From Methylobacterium currus (lineage in GTDB: Bacteria; Pseudomonadota; Alphaproteobacteria; Rhizobiales; Beijerinckiaceae): a stretch of 64,000 bases of DNA. The DNA lies in NCBI RefSeq assembly GCF_003058325.1, contig NZ_CP028843.1:4438001-4502000 (forward strand), read 5' to 3'. The translations under genes and the position numbers were made by a program. Of the stretch, positions 10,866 to 19,184 are shown one piece after another; positions within the stretch are counted from its first letter, which is position 1; the number at the start of each line of letters is the position of its first letter. The notes below the pieces were generated by a model. The model was not told the origin of the DNA and made no database searches. It was given only the letters and a program-made list of their open reading frames with translations.

Positions 10866-11591
10866 ATGTGCGGCCGCTTCTTCGTCACCTCCTCGCCCGA
10901 GACCTTCCGGGAGACCTACGGGTACGCCGAGCAGCCGAACTTCCCGGCCCGCCACAACGTCGCGCCGACCCAGCCGGTGGCGGTGGTCACCGCCGAGCAC
11001 GGGCGGCGGCGCTTCGTGCTGATGCGCTGGGGCTTCCTGCCGGCCTGGGTCAAGGATCCGGACGAGTTCCCCCTCGTCATCAATGCCCGGATCGAGACGG
11101 CTTCCGAGAAGCCGAGCTTCCGCAATGCCCTGCGCTACCGGCGCTGCGTGTTCCTGGCCGACGGCTTCTACGAGTGGCGCCGCGGCGGCCCCCGCGGCCA
11201 GGCGCCCTACGCGATCCGCCGCGCCGACGGCCGCCCGATGGCCTTGGCCGGATTGTGGGAGACCTGGAGCAGCCGCGACGGCTCGGAGATCGACACCGCG
11301 GCGATCGTCACCTGCGGGGCCAACGGGCTGCTCGCCGGCATCCACGAGCGCATGCCGGCGATCCTGTCGCCGGAGGGCGTCGAACGCTGGCTCGACATGC
11401 GGGACGTCGATGCGGGACAGGCAAGCGCAATGTGCCGGCCGGCGCCGGAGGAGTGGCTCGACCTCGCGCCGGCGAGCCGGCGGGTGAACGACGTGCGCAA
11501 CGACGCGCCGGACCTGCTGCGGCCGGACGAGGATATGCCGGCGCCGAAGCCGCCGGAGCGGAAGACCGAGGCGCAGGGATCGTTGTTCTGA
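10866..11591 (+). CDS. SOS response-associated peptidase (SRAP/YedK/HMCES family)
   Basis: A 241-residue SRAP-domain protein. Cys2 after the initiator Met (MCGRFF) is the residue known to form a covalent thiazolidine link to abasic sites in single-stranded DNA. The conserved HNVAPTQ, MRWGFLPAW, NARIET, DGFYEWRR, AGLWE and HERMPAIL motifs are all present, so both the DNA-crosslinking and self-reversing residues look intact. The C-terminal tail (about 200-241) is basic and proline-rich. It acts on damaged DNA in the cytoplasm. It starts 16 bases after corA. A closely linked lexA box was not identified by eye. Confidence 0.95.
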   Translation: MCGRFFVTSSPETFRETYGYAEQPNFPARHNVAPTQPVAVVTAEHGRRRFVLMRWGFLPAWVKDPDEFPLVINARIETASEKPSFRNALRYRRCVFLADGFYEWRRGGPRGQAPYAIRRADGRPMALAGLWETWSSRDGSEIDTAAIVTCGANGLLAGIHERMPAILSPEGVERWLDMRDVDAGQASAMCRPAPEEWLDLAPASRRVNDVRNDAPDLLRPDEDMPAPKPPERKTEAQGSLF

Positions 11592-11832
11592 GCCGTCGTC
11601 GCGCACGACCGCATCGCCTCCGCTCGTGTCGCGGCCGCGCAGCGGAGCCCGTAACCGGGACGGACAGGCGTTGGAACAATGCGCAGGCCGCGTTCCGGCC
11701 CCGTCCTGAACCGCTTGCGTCTCGGATCCCGGGCTCGCGCCTACGGTGAGCCCTGGGGCGACCGGAAGCGTCCCAGACTCGCCGAGAGAGCCGGTCAGGC
11801 TCTGCGACGATTGGTGCTCTCGATGGAAAGAA

Positions 11833-11907
11833 TGGTGGGCGCGACAGGGATTGAACCTGTGACCCTTCGCGTGTGAAGCGAATGCTCTCCCGCTGAGCTA
11901 CGCGCCC
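11833..11907 (-). tRNA. tRNA-Val(CAC)
   Basis: Read on the minus strand, this is a full 72-nt cloverleaf plus encoded CCA. The acceptor stem GGGCGCG/CGCGCCC, a D-arm, an anticodon stem TTCGC/GCGAA with loop TTCACAC (anticodon CAC at 34-36, decoding GUG valine), the T-arm with TTCAATC and discriminator A all pair correctly. It is identical in sequence to the copy at 12035-12109, 127 bases away. Confidence 0.96.
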
Positions 11908-12034
11908 GATGATCGGTCCCTGCGGGTATGATGCGGCGCCGGACCGGCAGCCTCATCGTGGACCGAACCTCTTCGACGGTGAGGCCGCGTGGCACGGGAC
12001 GCCACGGACGCAAGCCGTTGAACTTCCAAAAGCG

Positions 12035-12109
12035 TGGTGGGCGCGACAGGGATTGAACCTGTGACCCTTCGCGTGTGAAGCGAATGCTCTCCCGCTGAGC
12101 TACGCGCCC
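12035..12109 (-). tRNA. tRNA-Val(CAC), second identical copy
   Basis: Identical to the tRNA at 11833-11907 across the whole mature sequence including the encoded CCA; anticodon CAC. The spacer between the two genes shows no similarity to the other flanks, so this is an old tandem pair or one kept identical by conversion. Both are likely transcribed from the right, ahead of the ABC exporter terminator region. Confidence 0.96.
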
Positions 12110-12181
12110 TGTGAGCCGGCTTCTAGGCGGGGCGACGCAGCGCGTCAAGGCGCTTCGTCGCCCCAAGGGTGACGGGAACCG

Positions 12182-13972
12182 CTACTGCGCCGGCACCGTC
12201 GCGACGAGCTCCGTCGGCACGAAGCGGCCGTCCTCGCGCCGGGTCATGTCGATCCGCCGGTCGTGGAAGGCGGTCAGGGTCGAGCGGTGGCCGATCGAGA
12301 CGATCGTCGTGCCCGGCAGCTCGTGGCGCAGCATGCGGTAGAGCGCGGCCTCGGTCGGCTCGTCGAGGGCGGCGGTGGCCTCGTCGAGGAACAGCCAGTC
12401 GGGACGCGCCAGGAGCGCCCGCGCGATGGCGAGGCGCTGCTGCTCGCCGAGGGACAGGGCCTGGGCCCAGGGCGCCTCCTCGTCGAGGCGGGCGGCGAGG
12501 TGGGGCAGGCGGGCCGCCTCGAGGGCCGCCCGGATCGCGGCGTCGTCGTGGCGCCCCGTGGGCTCCGGATAGGTGGCGGCGGCGCGCAAGGTCCCCATCG
12601 GCAGATAGGGCCGCTGCGGCAGCAGCATCAGGCGCGCACCTTCCGGCGTCGTGACCGTGCCCTCGCCGAAGGGCCAGATGCCCGCGATGGCGCGAAACAG
12701 CGTCGACTTGCCCGAACCTGAGGGGCCGGTGAGCAGAGTCGTCTCGCCGGGCCGGAAGGAGAGGGACGGGGCCTCGGCGATGCGCCGCCCGTCCGGCAGG
12801 TCGAGGGCGAGGCCGTTGAGGTGGAGGCCGGCGCCGTCCGCCGGCGCGACCGACAGGGCGCTTCCCGCCGCCATCGCGTCGGCCCGGGCCATCGCCGCGT
12901 CGAAGGTGGTGAGCCGGTCGACCTGCGCCTTGTAGTCGGCCAGCGTCACGTAGAACGTGATGAAGAACGACATCGTGCCCTCGACGCGCGAGAACGCCCC
13001 GGCGGTCTGGGTCATCACCCCGAGCGGGATCTGGCCGGCGAAATAGTAGGGCGCGACCAGGATGTACGGGATCACGACGTTGACCTGCTGGTAGCTGACC
13101 GTGAAGGCGGCGAGCTTCTTGCGGCGGTCGACGATGGCGTAGAAGTTCTGGATCAGCGCGCCGAAGCGCTCACCGAGCGAGGCCCGCTCGGCCCGGGCGC
13201 CGCCGAGCAGGGCCACCTGTTCGCCGTATTCGCGCAGGCGGGCGAGGGAGAAGCGGAAATCCGCCTCGCGGCGCTGCTGCTCGAAATTGAGCCCGACCAG
13301 CGCCCGGCCGATGCGGTGGGTGAGCCAGGTGACCAGAGCCGAATAGATCAGCGCGCCCCAGACCAGGAAGCCCGGCACGTGCCAGTCGGTCCCCGGCACC
13401 GTGAAGGCGGACGAGATGTTCCACAGGATCACCGAGAACGAGACCAGGTTCGAGACCGCCGACAGGAAGCTGATGGTCAGCGTCTGGGTGGTCTGGGTGA
13501 ACTGGTCGATGTCGTCGGCGATGCGCTGGTCGGGGTTGTCGGCCTGGGCACTGGCGAACCCCATGCGGTAATGAGTATCGTTGCCGAGCCAGCGGTCGAC
13601 GTAGTGGCGCGTCATCCAGGCCCGCCAGCGGATCCGCAGGAACGACTGGATCACGTACTGAATGATCGCACTTGCCACGTAGACCGCGGCCCAGAGGCAG
13701 AACACCGAGAACAGCAGCGACCAGAACGCGGCGGCGTCCTTGCCCTGGATGGCGTTGAACCAGTCGCGATTGAAGTACGACAGGCGCACGTTGATGGCGA
13801 CCTGGGCGAACTCGATGCCGATCACCAGGACCGCCATGGTGAGCGCCACCCAGCGCTCCTGCATCTGCACCGCCGGCAGCGGCCACAGCCGCACCGTCGT
13901 GACCTCGCGGGTCGTGTAATAGGGATAGGCCAGGCGCCAGATCTGCAGGAGGGCCTGCTTCAAGCCGTGCAT
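12182..13972 (-). CDS. ABC exporter with fused membrane and ATPase domains (SbmA/YddA-like, ABC_membrane_2)
   Basis: A half-transporter of about 596 residues. The N-terminal membrane region shows about six helices, including the segments following QMQERWVALTMAVLVIG and LRIRWRAWMTRHYVDRWL, the typical family pattern. The ATPase has Walker A GPSGSGKST (about 417), signature LSLGEQQRLAIARALL (about 504) and Walker B LFLDEATAALDE. Homologues move peptides, vitamin B12 or long-chain acyl compounds; the substrate here is unknown. I took ATG 13972; the open frame extends to 14209 but that extension is low-complexity Pro/Ala/Gly/Arg sequence. It is a single gene between the tRNA pair and a 10-bp inverted repeat. 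Confidence 0.87.
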   Translation of the reverse strand: MHGLKQALLQIWRLAYPYYTTREVTTVRLWPLPAVQMQERWVALTMAVLVIGIEFAQVAINVRLSYFNRDWFNAIQGKDAAAFWSLLFSVFCLWAAVYVASAIIQYVIQSFLRIRWRAWMTRHYVDRWLGNDTHYRMGFASAQADNPDQRIADDIDQFTQTTQTLTISFLSAVSNLVSFSVILWNISSAFTVPGTDWHVPGFLVWGALIYSALVTWLTHRIGRALVGLNFEQQRREADFRFSLARLREYGEQVALLGGARAERASLGERFGALIQNFYAIVDRRKKLAAFTVSYQQVNVVIPYILVAPYYFAGQIPLGVMTQTAGAFSRVEGTMSFFITFYVTLADYKAQVDRLTTFDAAMARADAMAAGSALSVAPADGAGLHLNGLALDLPDGRRIAEAPSLSFRPGETTLLTGPSGSGKSTLFRAIAGIWPFGEGTVTTPEGARLMLLPQRPYLPMGTLRAAATYPEPTGRHDDAAIRAALEAARLPHLAARLDEEAPWAQALSLGEQQRLAIARALLARPDWLFLDEATAALDEPTEAALYRMLRHELPGTTIVSIGHRSTLTAFHDRRIDMTRREDGRFVPTELVATVPAQ

Positions 13973-14076
13973 CGCGGTCTCCAGGCCGCCCGGCGGGCGG
14001 ACCTCAAGCGGGCCCGCCTGTTGCGGGCGGGCCGGTGATTCGGTGGCGGTCAACAGCGCGCCGCGCCCACGTGTCC

Positions 14077-14133
14077 CTCGCGAAACCCCGGTCACCGTCG
14101 CCGGCAGCGCCGGCGCGGCGGGCGTTTCGCGAG
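14077..14133. repeat. Perfect 10-bp inverted repeat upstream of the ABC exporter
   Basis: CTCGCGAAAC at 14077-14086 is repeated as its exact reverse complement at 14124-14133, with a 37-base spacer. It lies about 105-160 bases upstream of the exporter start, where a two-site operator could sit. No run of T follows, so it is less like a terminator. Function is inferred only from position. Confidence 0.5.
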
Positions 14134-14377
14134 AAGCACCAAGCCCGTGGCCTTGCGACCCGCCATGGGTCAGCCCCGTGGCAGGACCATGGCGCCGTTG
14201 CCGTTGCAAGTTAAACCCCGTTCACCTGCGGCAGGGCGGCACGTGCCGTGAGACCTAGGGCCGCGGTGCCCCGCCGCCGCCGCAATCGGCCGCGATGGTC
14301 CGGGGGTTTCCCGGCAGGTTGCGGGCTTCACTGTCGCGAGACCTGCCGCCGCCAGACCTGACGAGTGCGATCATCCC

Positions 14378-14452
14378 ATGTCGTCCCTCTCCAAGTCGTC
14401 CCGCTCTGAGTCGTCCCACTCCGAGTCGTCCCTTCCCACGTCGTCCCTCTCG
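14378..14452 (+). repeat. Five-copy 15-bp minisatellite
   Basis: Five consecutive 15-bp units with a shared core GTCGTCCC begin at 14378, 14393, 14408, 14423 and 14438. They encode the Ser-rich N-terminus of the 2OG oxygenase. A copy-number change would not alter the frame. Confidence 0.9.
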
Positions 14453-15070
14453 ATCCTGGACGTCGATGCGGTGCGCGCCGCCCCCGTCGCGCACGATCCC
14501 TACCATTACTTCCTGGGCCGGCAGGTCCTGCGATCCGAGGCGGTCGCCGACCTGAAGCGCGACTTCCCGGCCATCGCCAAGCCCGGCTACCTCACGGTGG
14601 ACGAGGTGCAGCTCACCGGCCGCTTCAAGGACCTGATCGAGGAGCTCGAGAGCGACGACTTCTCGCGGGTCCTGAGCGAGAAGTTCGGAATCGACCTCGT
14701 CTCGTGCCCGCGGCTCACCACCATCATGCGCCGCTCGCAGCCGAAATACGGTGCGATTCACACCGACGGCCCCTCGAAGGTGATGACGCTGCTCGTCTAC
14801 ATGAACGACGAGTGGGACGCGCCGGAGGCCGGGCGCCTGCGCGTTCTCTACGACGGCGAGCGGTTCGAGCCCTACGCGGTCGAGGTGCCGCCGACGATGG
14901 GGACGATGTTCGCCTTCCTGCGGGCGGACAATTCCTGGCACGGCCACCGGCCCTTCGAAGGCGAGCGCCGGGTGGTGCAGGTCGCCTGGGTGAAGGACGC
15001 GGCCGAGCTGGAGCGCAAGCGCAAGCGCAACCGCACGGCGCAGTTCCTGAAAGGCATTTTCGGCCGTTAG
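14378..15070 (+). CDS. 2OG-Fe(II) oxygenase family protein
   Basis: A 230-residue protein with a double-stranded beta-helix dioxygenase core. The metal triad is visible as HTD (about residue 128) and the downstream His in WHGH (about 188), and an arginine follows in GERRVVQVAW for 2-oxoglutarate binding. Such enzymes hydroxylate proteins, lipids or small metabolites; the substrate is unknown. The first 25 residues are five xSSxS pentapeptides (M/K/E/E/T SS L/R/R-like S) from a 15-bp minisatellite. The true start could be downstream near SILDVDAV (about 14450). The C-terminus is a basic helix (ERKRKRNRTAQFLKG). Confidence 0.82.
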   Translation: MSSLSKSSRSESSHSESSLPTSSLSILDVDAVRAAPVAHDPYHYFLGRQVLRSEAVADLKRDFPAIAKPGYLTVDEVQLTGRFKDLIEELESDDFSRVLSEKFGIDLVSCPRLTTIMRRSQPKYGAIHTDGPSKVMTLLVYMNDEWDAPEAGRLRVLYDGERFEPYAVEVPPTMGTMFAFLRADNSWHGHRPFEGERRVVQVAWVKDAAELERKRKRNRTAQFLKGIFGR

Positions 15071-15196
15071 GACAGTGTCCGCCGGGCGACACCGACGATT
15101 TCGCTGCGTGCTCGGCCCCGTCACCCATGTCCACGGGGTTCGCGGGCGCTCTAAGACTTGACCACCGGCATCCGCCGGGGGACGCTTGGGGGCATC

Positions 15197-16075
15197 ATGA
15201 GGGCGTTTCACCGCGCGGGCCTGCACTTGGCCGGGCTGCACTTGGCCGGCCTGTTCGTGCTGGCCGGTGCGGCCTGGATGGCCGGACCGGGCCGGGCCGT
15301 CGCGCAGTCGGACCTCGAGTTGCCCGCCGATCCGCCGGTCCTGTCGAAGCCCTACCGCTCCACGATCCCGATCTACCGCCGCCGTCCGCCGCCGGATGCG
15401 ATACCCCCGGAGGCGGGCCAGCCGGCGAGCGGCTGGCGCGAGCCGCCGGGCCGGATCGGCGCCCGCGACGGCGCGCCGCAGGAGGGGGCAGCTTCGTTGC
15501 GGGAATCGCCACAGGATTCCGGCTTCGGCCCGGTGAAGGCCGCGCCGGCTCACGACCTCGCGCCCGATGACGATCCGGAGGAGCGCGCCCCGGGCGCACC
15601 TGCCCGGGCCGTGGCGCAGCCGACGAAGCGGGAGATGCGGCAGGAGACGCGACAAGAAACGCAGACAGAGATCCGGGCCGCCGCGCGCCCGGCCGGGCGC
15701 GCGGCCTCCGTGCGGGAGATTCCGCGCCAGACCGACGCGCGCCAGGCCGAGGCGACGGCCGAGGACGACGAGGAGGAGACCGCGCCGGCCTATACGGGCG
15801 TGTGGGGCCCCAGCGCCGCGGCCTGCGCCCGGAGCCGCTCCGCCCGTCACGGCTTCCTGCCCGCCGTGATCCGGCCGGGAAGCGCCCAAGCCGGCAAGAC
15901 CCTGTGCCAGTTCCGCGACAGGCGGCGCGACGGCCGCACCTGGACCGTCACCGCCGCCTGCCGCAGCGCCGGCCGCCGCTGGACCTCGCGGGTACGCCTG
16001 ACCGTGGCGGGAAGCCGGCTGACCTGGGCGAGCGAGCGCGGTTCGACCACCTATACCCGCTGCGCCGGCGGCTGA
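15197..16075 (+). CDS. Secreted hypothetical protein with four-cysteine C-terminal domain
   Basis: A 292-residue exported protein of unknown function. A signal peptide spans roughly 1-38, with two exact copies of GLHLA giving a long hydrophobic core and a cut after AVAQ. A low-complexity middle region rich in P, R and E follows. The conserved-looking C-terminal domain (about 195-292, from YTGVWGP) holds four cysteines (ACAR, TLCQF, AACRS, TRCAGG) likely to form two disulfides in the periplasm. The start ATG 15197 is favoured by a GGGGG stretch 4-8 bases upstream and by the signal peptide; the frame opens at 15158. I did not recognise the family. Confidence 0.8.
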   Translation: MRAFHRAGLHLAGLHLAGLFVLAGAAWMAGPGRAVAQSDLELPADPPVLSKPYRSTIPIYRRRPPPDAIPPEAGQPASGWREPPGRIGARDGAPQEGAASLRESPQDSGFGPVKAAPAHDLAPDDDPEERAPGAPARAVAQPTKREMRQETRQETQTEIRAAARPAGRAASVREIPRQTDARQAEATAEDDEEETAPAYTGVWGPSAAACARSRSARHGFLPAVIRPGSAQAGKTLCQFRDRRRDGRTWTVTAACRSAGRRWTSRVRLTVAGSRLTWASERGSTTYTRCAGG

Positions 16076-16238
16076 GGGGCAGATCCGGAAAACCGCCTGC
16101 AACCGGGCTTGACTCGGCGCAAACACCGGTGGTGGAAAAGGGGCCCGCCGTGAAGAGAGCCCCGATGGCCCCGTCCCGCCCGCCCGCCGCGTCGCCGCTG
16201 CGGACCCGCGTCCCCGTCCTGCGGCCGGGCTCGCGCGC

Positions 16239-17138
16239 ATGACCGGCAAGCTCGTCGCGGTCGCCAACATGAAGGGCGGCGTCGGCAAGACGACCAGCGT
16301 GGTGATGCTGGCCGACGCGCTCGCCGCCGGCGGCGCCTCGGTGCTGGTGATCGACCTCGATCCGCAGGCCAGCGCCTCGGTGTGCTTTGCCGGCGACGGC
16401 ATCCTGGCCGAGATGATCACCGGGGGCCGCACCCTCGACTACTATCTCGGCCTGCGCATCGTCGACCGCGACAAGGCCGCCCTGCCGGACTTCATCCGCG
16501 ACTACGTCAGCAGCACCACGCATCTCGGCGAGCCGCTGCCGATCTCGCTGCTCGCCTCCGGCCCGTCGCTACGCATCGTCGAGCGCGAGATCATCTACGC
16601 GCTCACCAAGCGCAAATACTCGATGCACGCCATCGAGGGCCATCTGTGGAAGCTCTTCCAGGAGGATTTCGCGCCGCTGCGCGAGCAGTACGGCTACGTG
16701 CTGTTCGACTGCGCGCCCGGCATCTCGCCGATGACCGAGGTGGCGATCCGGGCGAGCGACCTCGTCGTGGTCGCCTGCATCTCGGACTTCCTCTCCACCT
16801 ACGGGCTCAAGGCGTTCTACGAGACGATCTGGGGGGTCGGCAGCGCCTCGGAGAGCATGCTGGCGCCCAAGCGCCCGCCGCACGTGCTCATCACCCGCTG
16901 GCAGAACACCAAGCAGCAGGCGACGACCTACGCCACCCTCCAGGAGAGCGCCGCTGCGGAAGGGGCGCGGTTCCGTCTGTTCAAGACCCGGGTTCCGCAA
17001 TCGGCAGCCCTGGCAAACGCGCTCACCCTCGAGTATCAGACCTTTGCCAACAAGTATCGTGACCAGACACGCGACCTGATCGGCGAGGTGATCACGCCGG
17101 TGGTGACCGAACTGAAGGAGGCCCTGGATGGCGCTTGA
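16239..17138 (+). CDS. ParA/MinD-type ATPase
   Basis: A 299-residue deviant-Walker ATPase. NMKGGVGKTT (residues 9-18) is the deviant Walker A with the signature lysine; DLDPQAS (about 40) is Walker A' and FDCAPGIS is Walker B. Such ATPases form nucleotide-dependent dimers on the nucleoid to partition DNA or position protein cargos. There is no parB, centromere repeat or replication gene nearby, so a cargo-positioning role is more likely than plasmid partition (inference). The stop overlaps by 11 bases the start of the next gene, which has a perfect Shine-Dalgarno inside this gene, so the two are coupled. No good Shine-Dalgarno precedes ATG 16239. Confidence 0.9.
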   Translation: MTGKLVAVANMKGGVGKTTSVVMLADALAAGGASVLVIDLDPQASASVCFAGDGILAEMITGGRTLDYYLGLRIVDRDKAALPDFIRDYVSSTTHLGEPLPISLLASGPSLRIVEREIIYALTKRKYSMHAIEGHLWKLFQEDFAPLREQYGYVLFDCAPGISPMTEVAIRASDLVVVACISDFLSTYGLKAFYETIWGVGSASESMLAPKRPPHVLITRWQNTKQQATTYATLQESAAAEGARFRLFKTRVPQSAALANALTLEYQTFANKYRDQTRDLIGEVITPVVTELKEALDGA

Positions 17139-17706
17139 GATCGACGGCCTCGCGGTCCTGTGCGCGATCGCGGAGGCGCCGGAGGCGTTTCCGGCGATCC
17201 GCAGCGACGTCACCAAGGCCGCCCACGCCCTGGTGACGAAGCAGCTGAAGGCCAAGACCCTCGACCTGGCGGGCCTGCGCGCGGTGCGCGAGGCGCTCGG
17301 CCCCCAGCCCCTGGCGCTGATCGTCGACGGGCTGAAGGATGCCGAGGTCAAGGCCCTGGTCACCCGCCTCGACAAGCACCACCCGGACCTCAAGGACGGG
17401 CCGGCCGTCACGCATCGCCGCCACCTGATGGCCCTCGCCGCCGATCTCGACCCGGTCGCAGCCCCGGCGGCGAAGCCGAAACCCGCGAAGGCGCCGGCCA
17501 AGGGGACGGCCAAGGGGACGGCCACGCCCAAGCCTGCTGCCAAGGCCCCCGTCGATACCCCCGCCGAGCCGTCCGCGGCGCCCGAGCCCGCGCCGCCCCC
17601 CGCGAAGGCGCGCATCCCGGCCCGCGGCAAGACGGGCCCCGCCGACGCCCTCGCCTCCGCCGCCATGGCGGCCCGCCCGCCGCGGCGCCCGCGCCAGCAG
17701 GAGTGA
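17128..17706 (+). CDS. Hypothetical ParA partner with basic Ala/Lys/Pro tail
   Basis: A 192-residue protein of no recognised family. Residues 1-110 look like a compact all-helical domain (LAVLCAIAEAPEAFPAI...). From about 113 on it is a disordered Ala/Pro/Lys tail with near repeats (KPAKAPAKGT, AKGTATPKPA), resembling histone-H1-like nucleoid-binding tails. AAGGAGG ideally placed before ATG 17128 makes the start secure. Coupling to the ParA gene suggests it is the adaptor or ATPase stimulator of that system; a basic segment that activates ATP hydrolysis is typical of such partners. Function is inferred from context only. Confidence 0.8.
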   Translation: MALEIDGLAVLCAIAEAPEAFPAIRSDVTKAAHALVTKQLKAKTLDLAGLRAVREALGPQPLALIVDGLKDAEVKALVTRLDKHHPDLKDGPAVTHRRHLMALAADLDPVAAPAAKPKPAKAPAKGTAKGTATPKPAAKAPVDTPAEPSAAPEPAPPPAKARIPARGKTGPADALASAAMAARPPRRPRQQE

Positions 17707-17753
17707 TCGGGTTTCTGCCGATCTGATCCAGTAGCGATCACGCGCAGATTTCC

Positions 17754-17779
17754 CCCTCTCCCCGCGGGCGGGGAGAGGG
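17754..17779. terminator. Perfect 12-bp stem between converging genes
   Basis: CCCTCTCCCCGC at 17754-17765 pairs perfectly with 17768-17779 across a 2-base loop. It lies between the ends of the converging ParA-partner gene and ubiH-like gene. On both strands it is flanked by short A- or T-containing runs, so it may serve as a bidirectional terminator. Such sequences are often dispersed intergenic repeats. Confidence 0.6.
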
Positions 17780-17826
17780 AGAAAGCCGCGCTCGCCCTTC
17801 GTTTGGACGAAGCAGGCGGCCCCGTC

Positions 17827-19053
17827 TCACCCCCGCATCAGCGTCGGCGTCCCGAGCCGCGGGGTGATGCCCTCGCGCATCACCAGGCGGCGCAAGGGCG
17901 CGATGGTCGAGAGGGCGAGCAGCCCCGCACCCCGGGCGAGGTCGCTCGGCAGGAAGGCGGTGAGCAGGCTGCGGTTGAGGGTATCGACCGCGCCGGTGCG
18001 CAGGCGGGCATCGAGGGCCCGGCTGCGGGCGAAGCCCGAGAGCACCGACTCGGCCCCGGCATCGCGGGCGCCCGCCACCGCATCGCGCAGGGCCGCCGCG
18101 TCGCGAAGGCCCAGGTTCAACCCCTGTGCGCCGATGGGTGGGAAGACGTGGGCGGCCTCGCCGACCAGCGCCAGCCGCGGCCCGACCGGGCGGGGCACCG
18201 ACAAGCCGCGCATCGGCACCAGGCCCCGCGGCCCGTCGATCCGCATGGCGCCGAGCATCGACTGCGCCTGGCGCTCGATCGCCGCGGCAAGCGCGGCGTC
18301 GTCGAGGGCCGCGAGGCGCTCCGCCCGCGCCTCGGCGGAGACCCAGACCAGGCTCGAGCGGCGCCCGCCCGGCAGCGGCACCAGGGTGAAGGGCCCCTCG
18401 CGGGTATGGAACTCGGTCGAGACCTCGCGATGGTCGCGGGTATGGGCGAGGATCGTGGTCAGGGCCTTCTGCGGGTAGGTCCAGCGCCGGACCGTCAGGC
18501 CCGCCGCCTCGCGCAAGGGCGAGCCGCCGCCATCGGCCGCGACGACGAGGCGCGCCGCGACGTGGCCGCCACCCTCCAGCGCCAGGACCGCACAATCCTC
18601 GGCCAGGGTGCGGCCGGCGGCGTCGCGCTCGACGAGGGTGAGGTCCGGGATGGCGCGGGCGCGGGCGCGCAGGGCCTCGACGAGGCGGGCATTCTCGATG
18701 TTCCAGCCGAAGGCGTCGAGGCCGATCTCGCGGGCGACGAACCGGGCCGGCGGCGGGCGAAACAGGCTGCCGGTGTCGTCGATCAGGTGCATCTCGGCGA
18801 GCGGGGCGGCCTGGGGCTCCAGCGCCTCCCAGGCGCCGAGCGCCCGCAGCAGCCGCACCGACCCGTCGAGGAGCGCCACGGTGCGCCCGTCCGCCACGGG
18901 AGCGTGGCGGCCGACGAGCGCCGTGCGCAGGCCGTCGCGGGCGAGCGCCAGGGCCGCCGCCAGGCCGACCGCCCCGGCGCCGACCACCGCCACGTCGTAG
19001 AGGGGCTCCTCCGGATGGGCATCTGCGGGATTCGGGTCGGCTGTCTGGCTCAC
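17827..19053 (-). CDS. UbiH/UbiF/Coq6-family FAD-dependent hydroxylase
   Basis: A 408-residue flavoprotein monooxygenase of the ubiquinone-biosynthesis class. The dinucleotide-binding motif VVGAGAVGLAAALALARDG is at about 20-38, and the second FAD/ring-binding motif GEAAHVFPPIGAQGLNLG is near 296. It probably hydroxylates the ubiquinone precursor ring at the inner membrane; which carbon cannot be told. I chose GTG 19053 because GAGGA lies 8 bases upstream and the protein then begins shortly before the FAD domain; the frame stays open to 19170. It is divergent from the quinone oxidoreductase gene, sharing an upstream region of about 130 bases. Confidence 0.9.
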   Translation of the reverse strand: MSQTADPNPADAHPEEPLYDVAVVGAGAVGLAAALALARDGLRTALVGRHAPVADGRTVALLDGSVRLLRALGAWEALEPQAAPLAEMHLIDDTGSLFRPPPARFVAREIGLDAFGWNIENARLVEALRARARAIPDLTLVERDAAGRTLAEDCAVLALEGGGHVAARLVVAADGGGSPLREAAGLTVRRWTYPQKALTTILAHTRDHREVSTEFHTREGPFTLVPLPGGRRSSLVWVSAEARAERLAALDDAALAAAIERQAQSMLGAMRIDGPRGLVPMRGLSVPRPVGPRLALVGEAAHVFPPIGAQGLNLGLRDAAALRDAVAGARDAGAESVLSGFARSRALDARLRTGAVDTLNRSLLTAFLPSDLARGAGLLALSTIAPLRRLVMREGITPRLGTPTLMRG

Positions 19054-19184
19054 GAAACGGGTCCTCGCATGGTCTGTCCGGAGATCTGGGGCCTGCAGGG
19101 CCGCTGTGCCATCCCGGCCATTGCCGATTGCAGGGCCGCACCTATGATCCCGGCCGCAAACCAAGAGCATGATGGGAGCGGGCG

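Noticed and set aside
11833..12109. Twin tRNA genes as an island attachment site
   Set aside because: No integrase or partial tRNA copy adjoins them; the flanking genes are ordinary single units.
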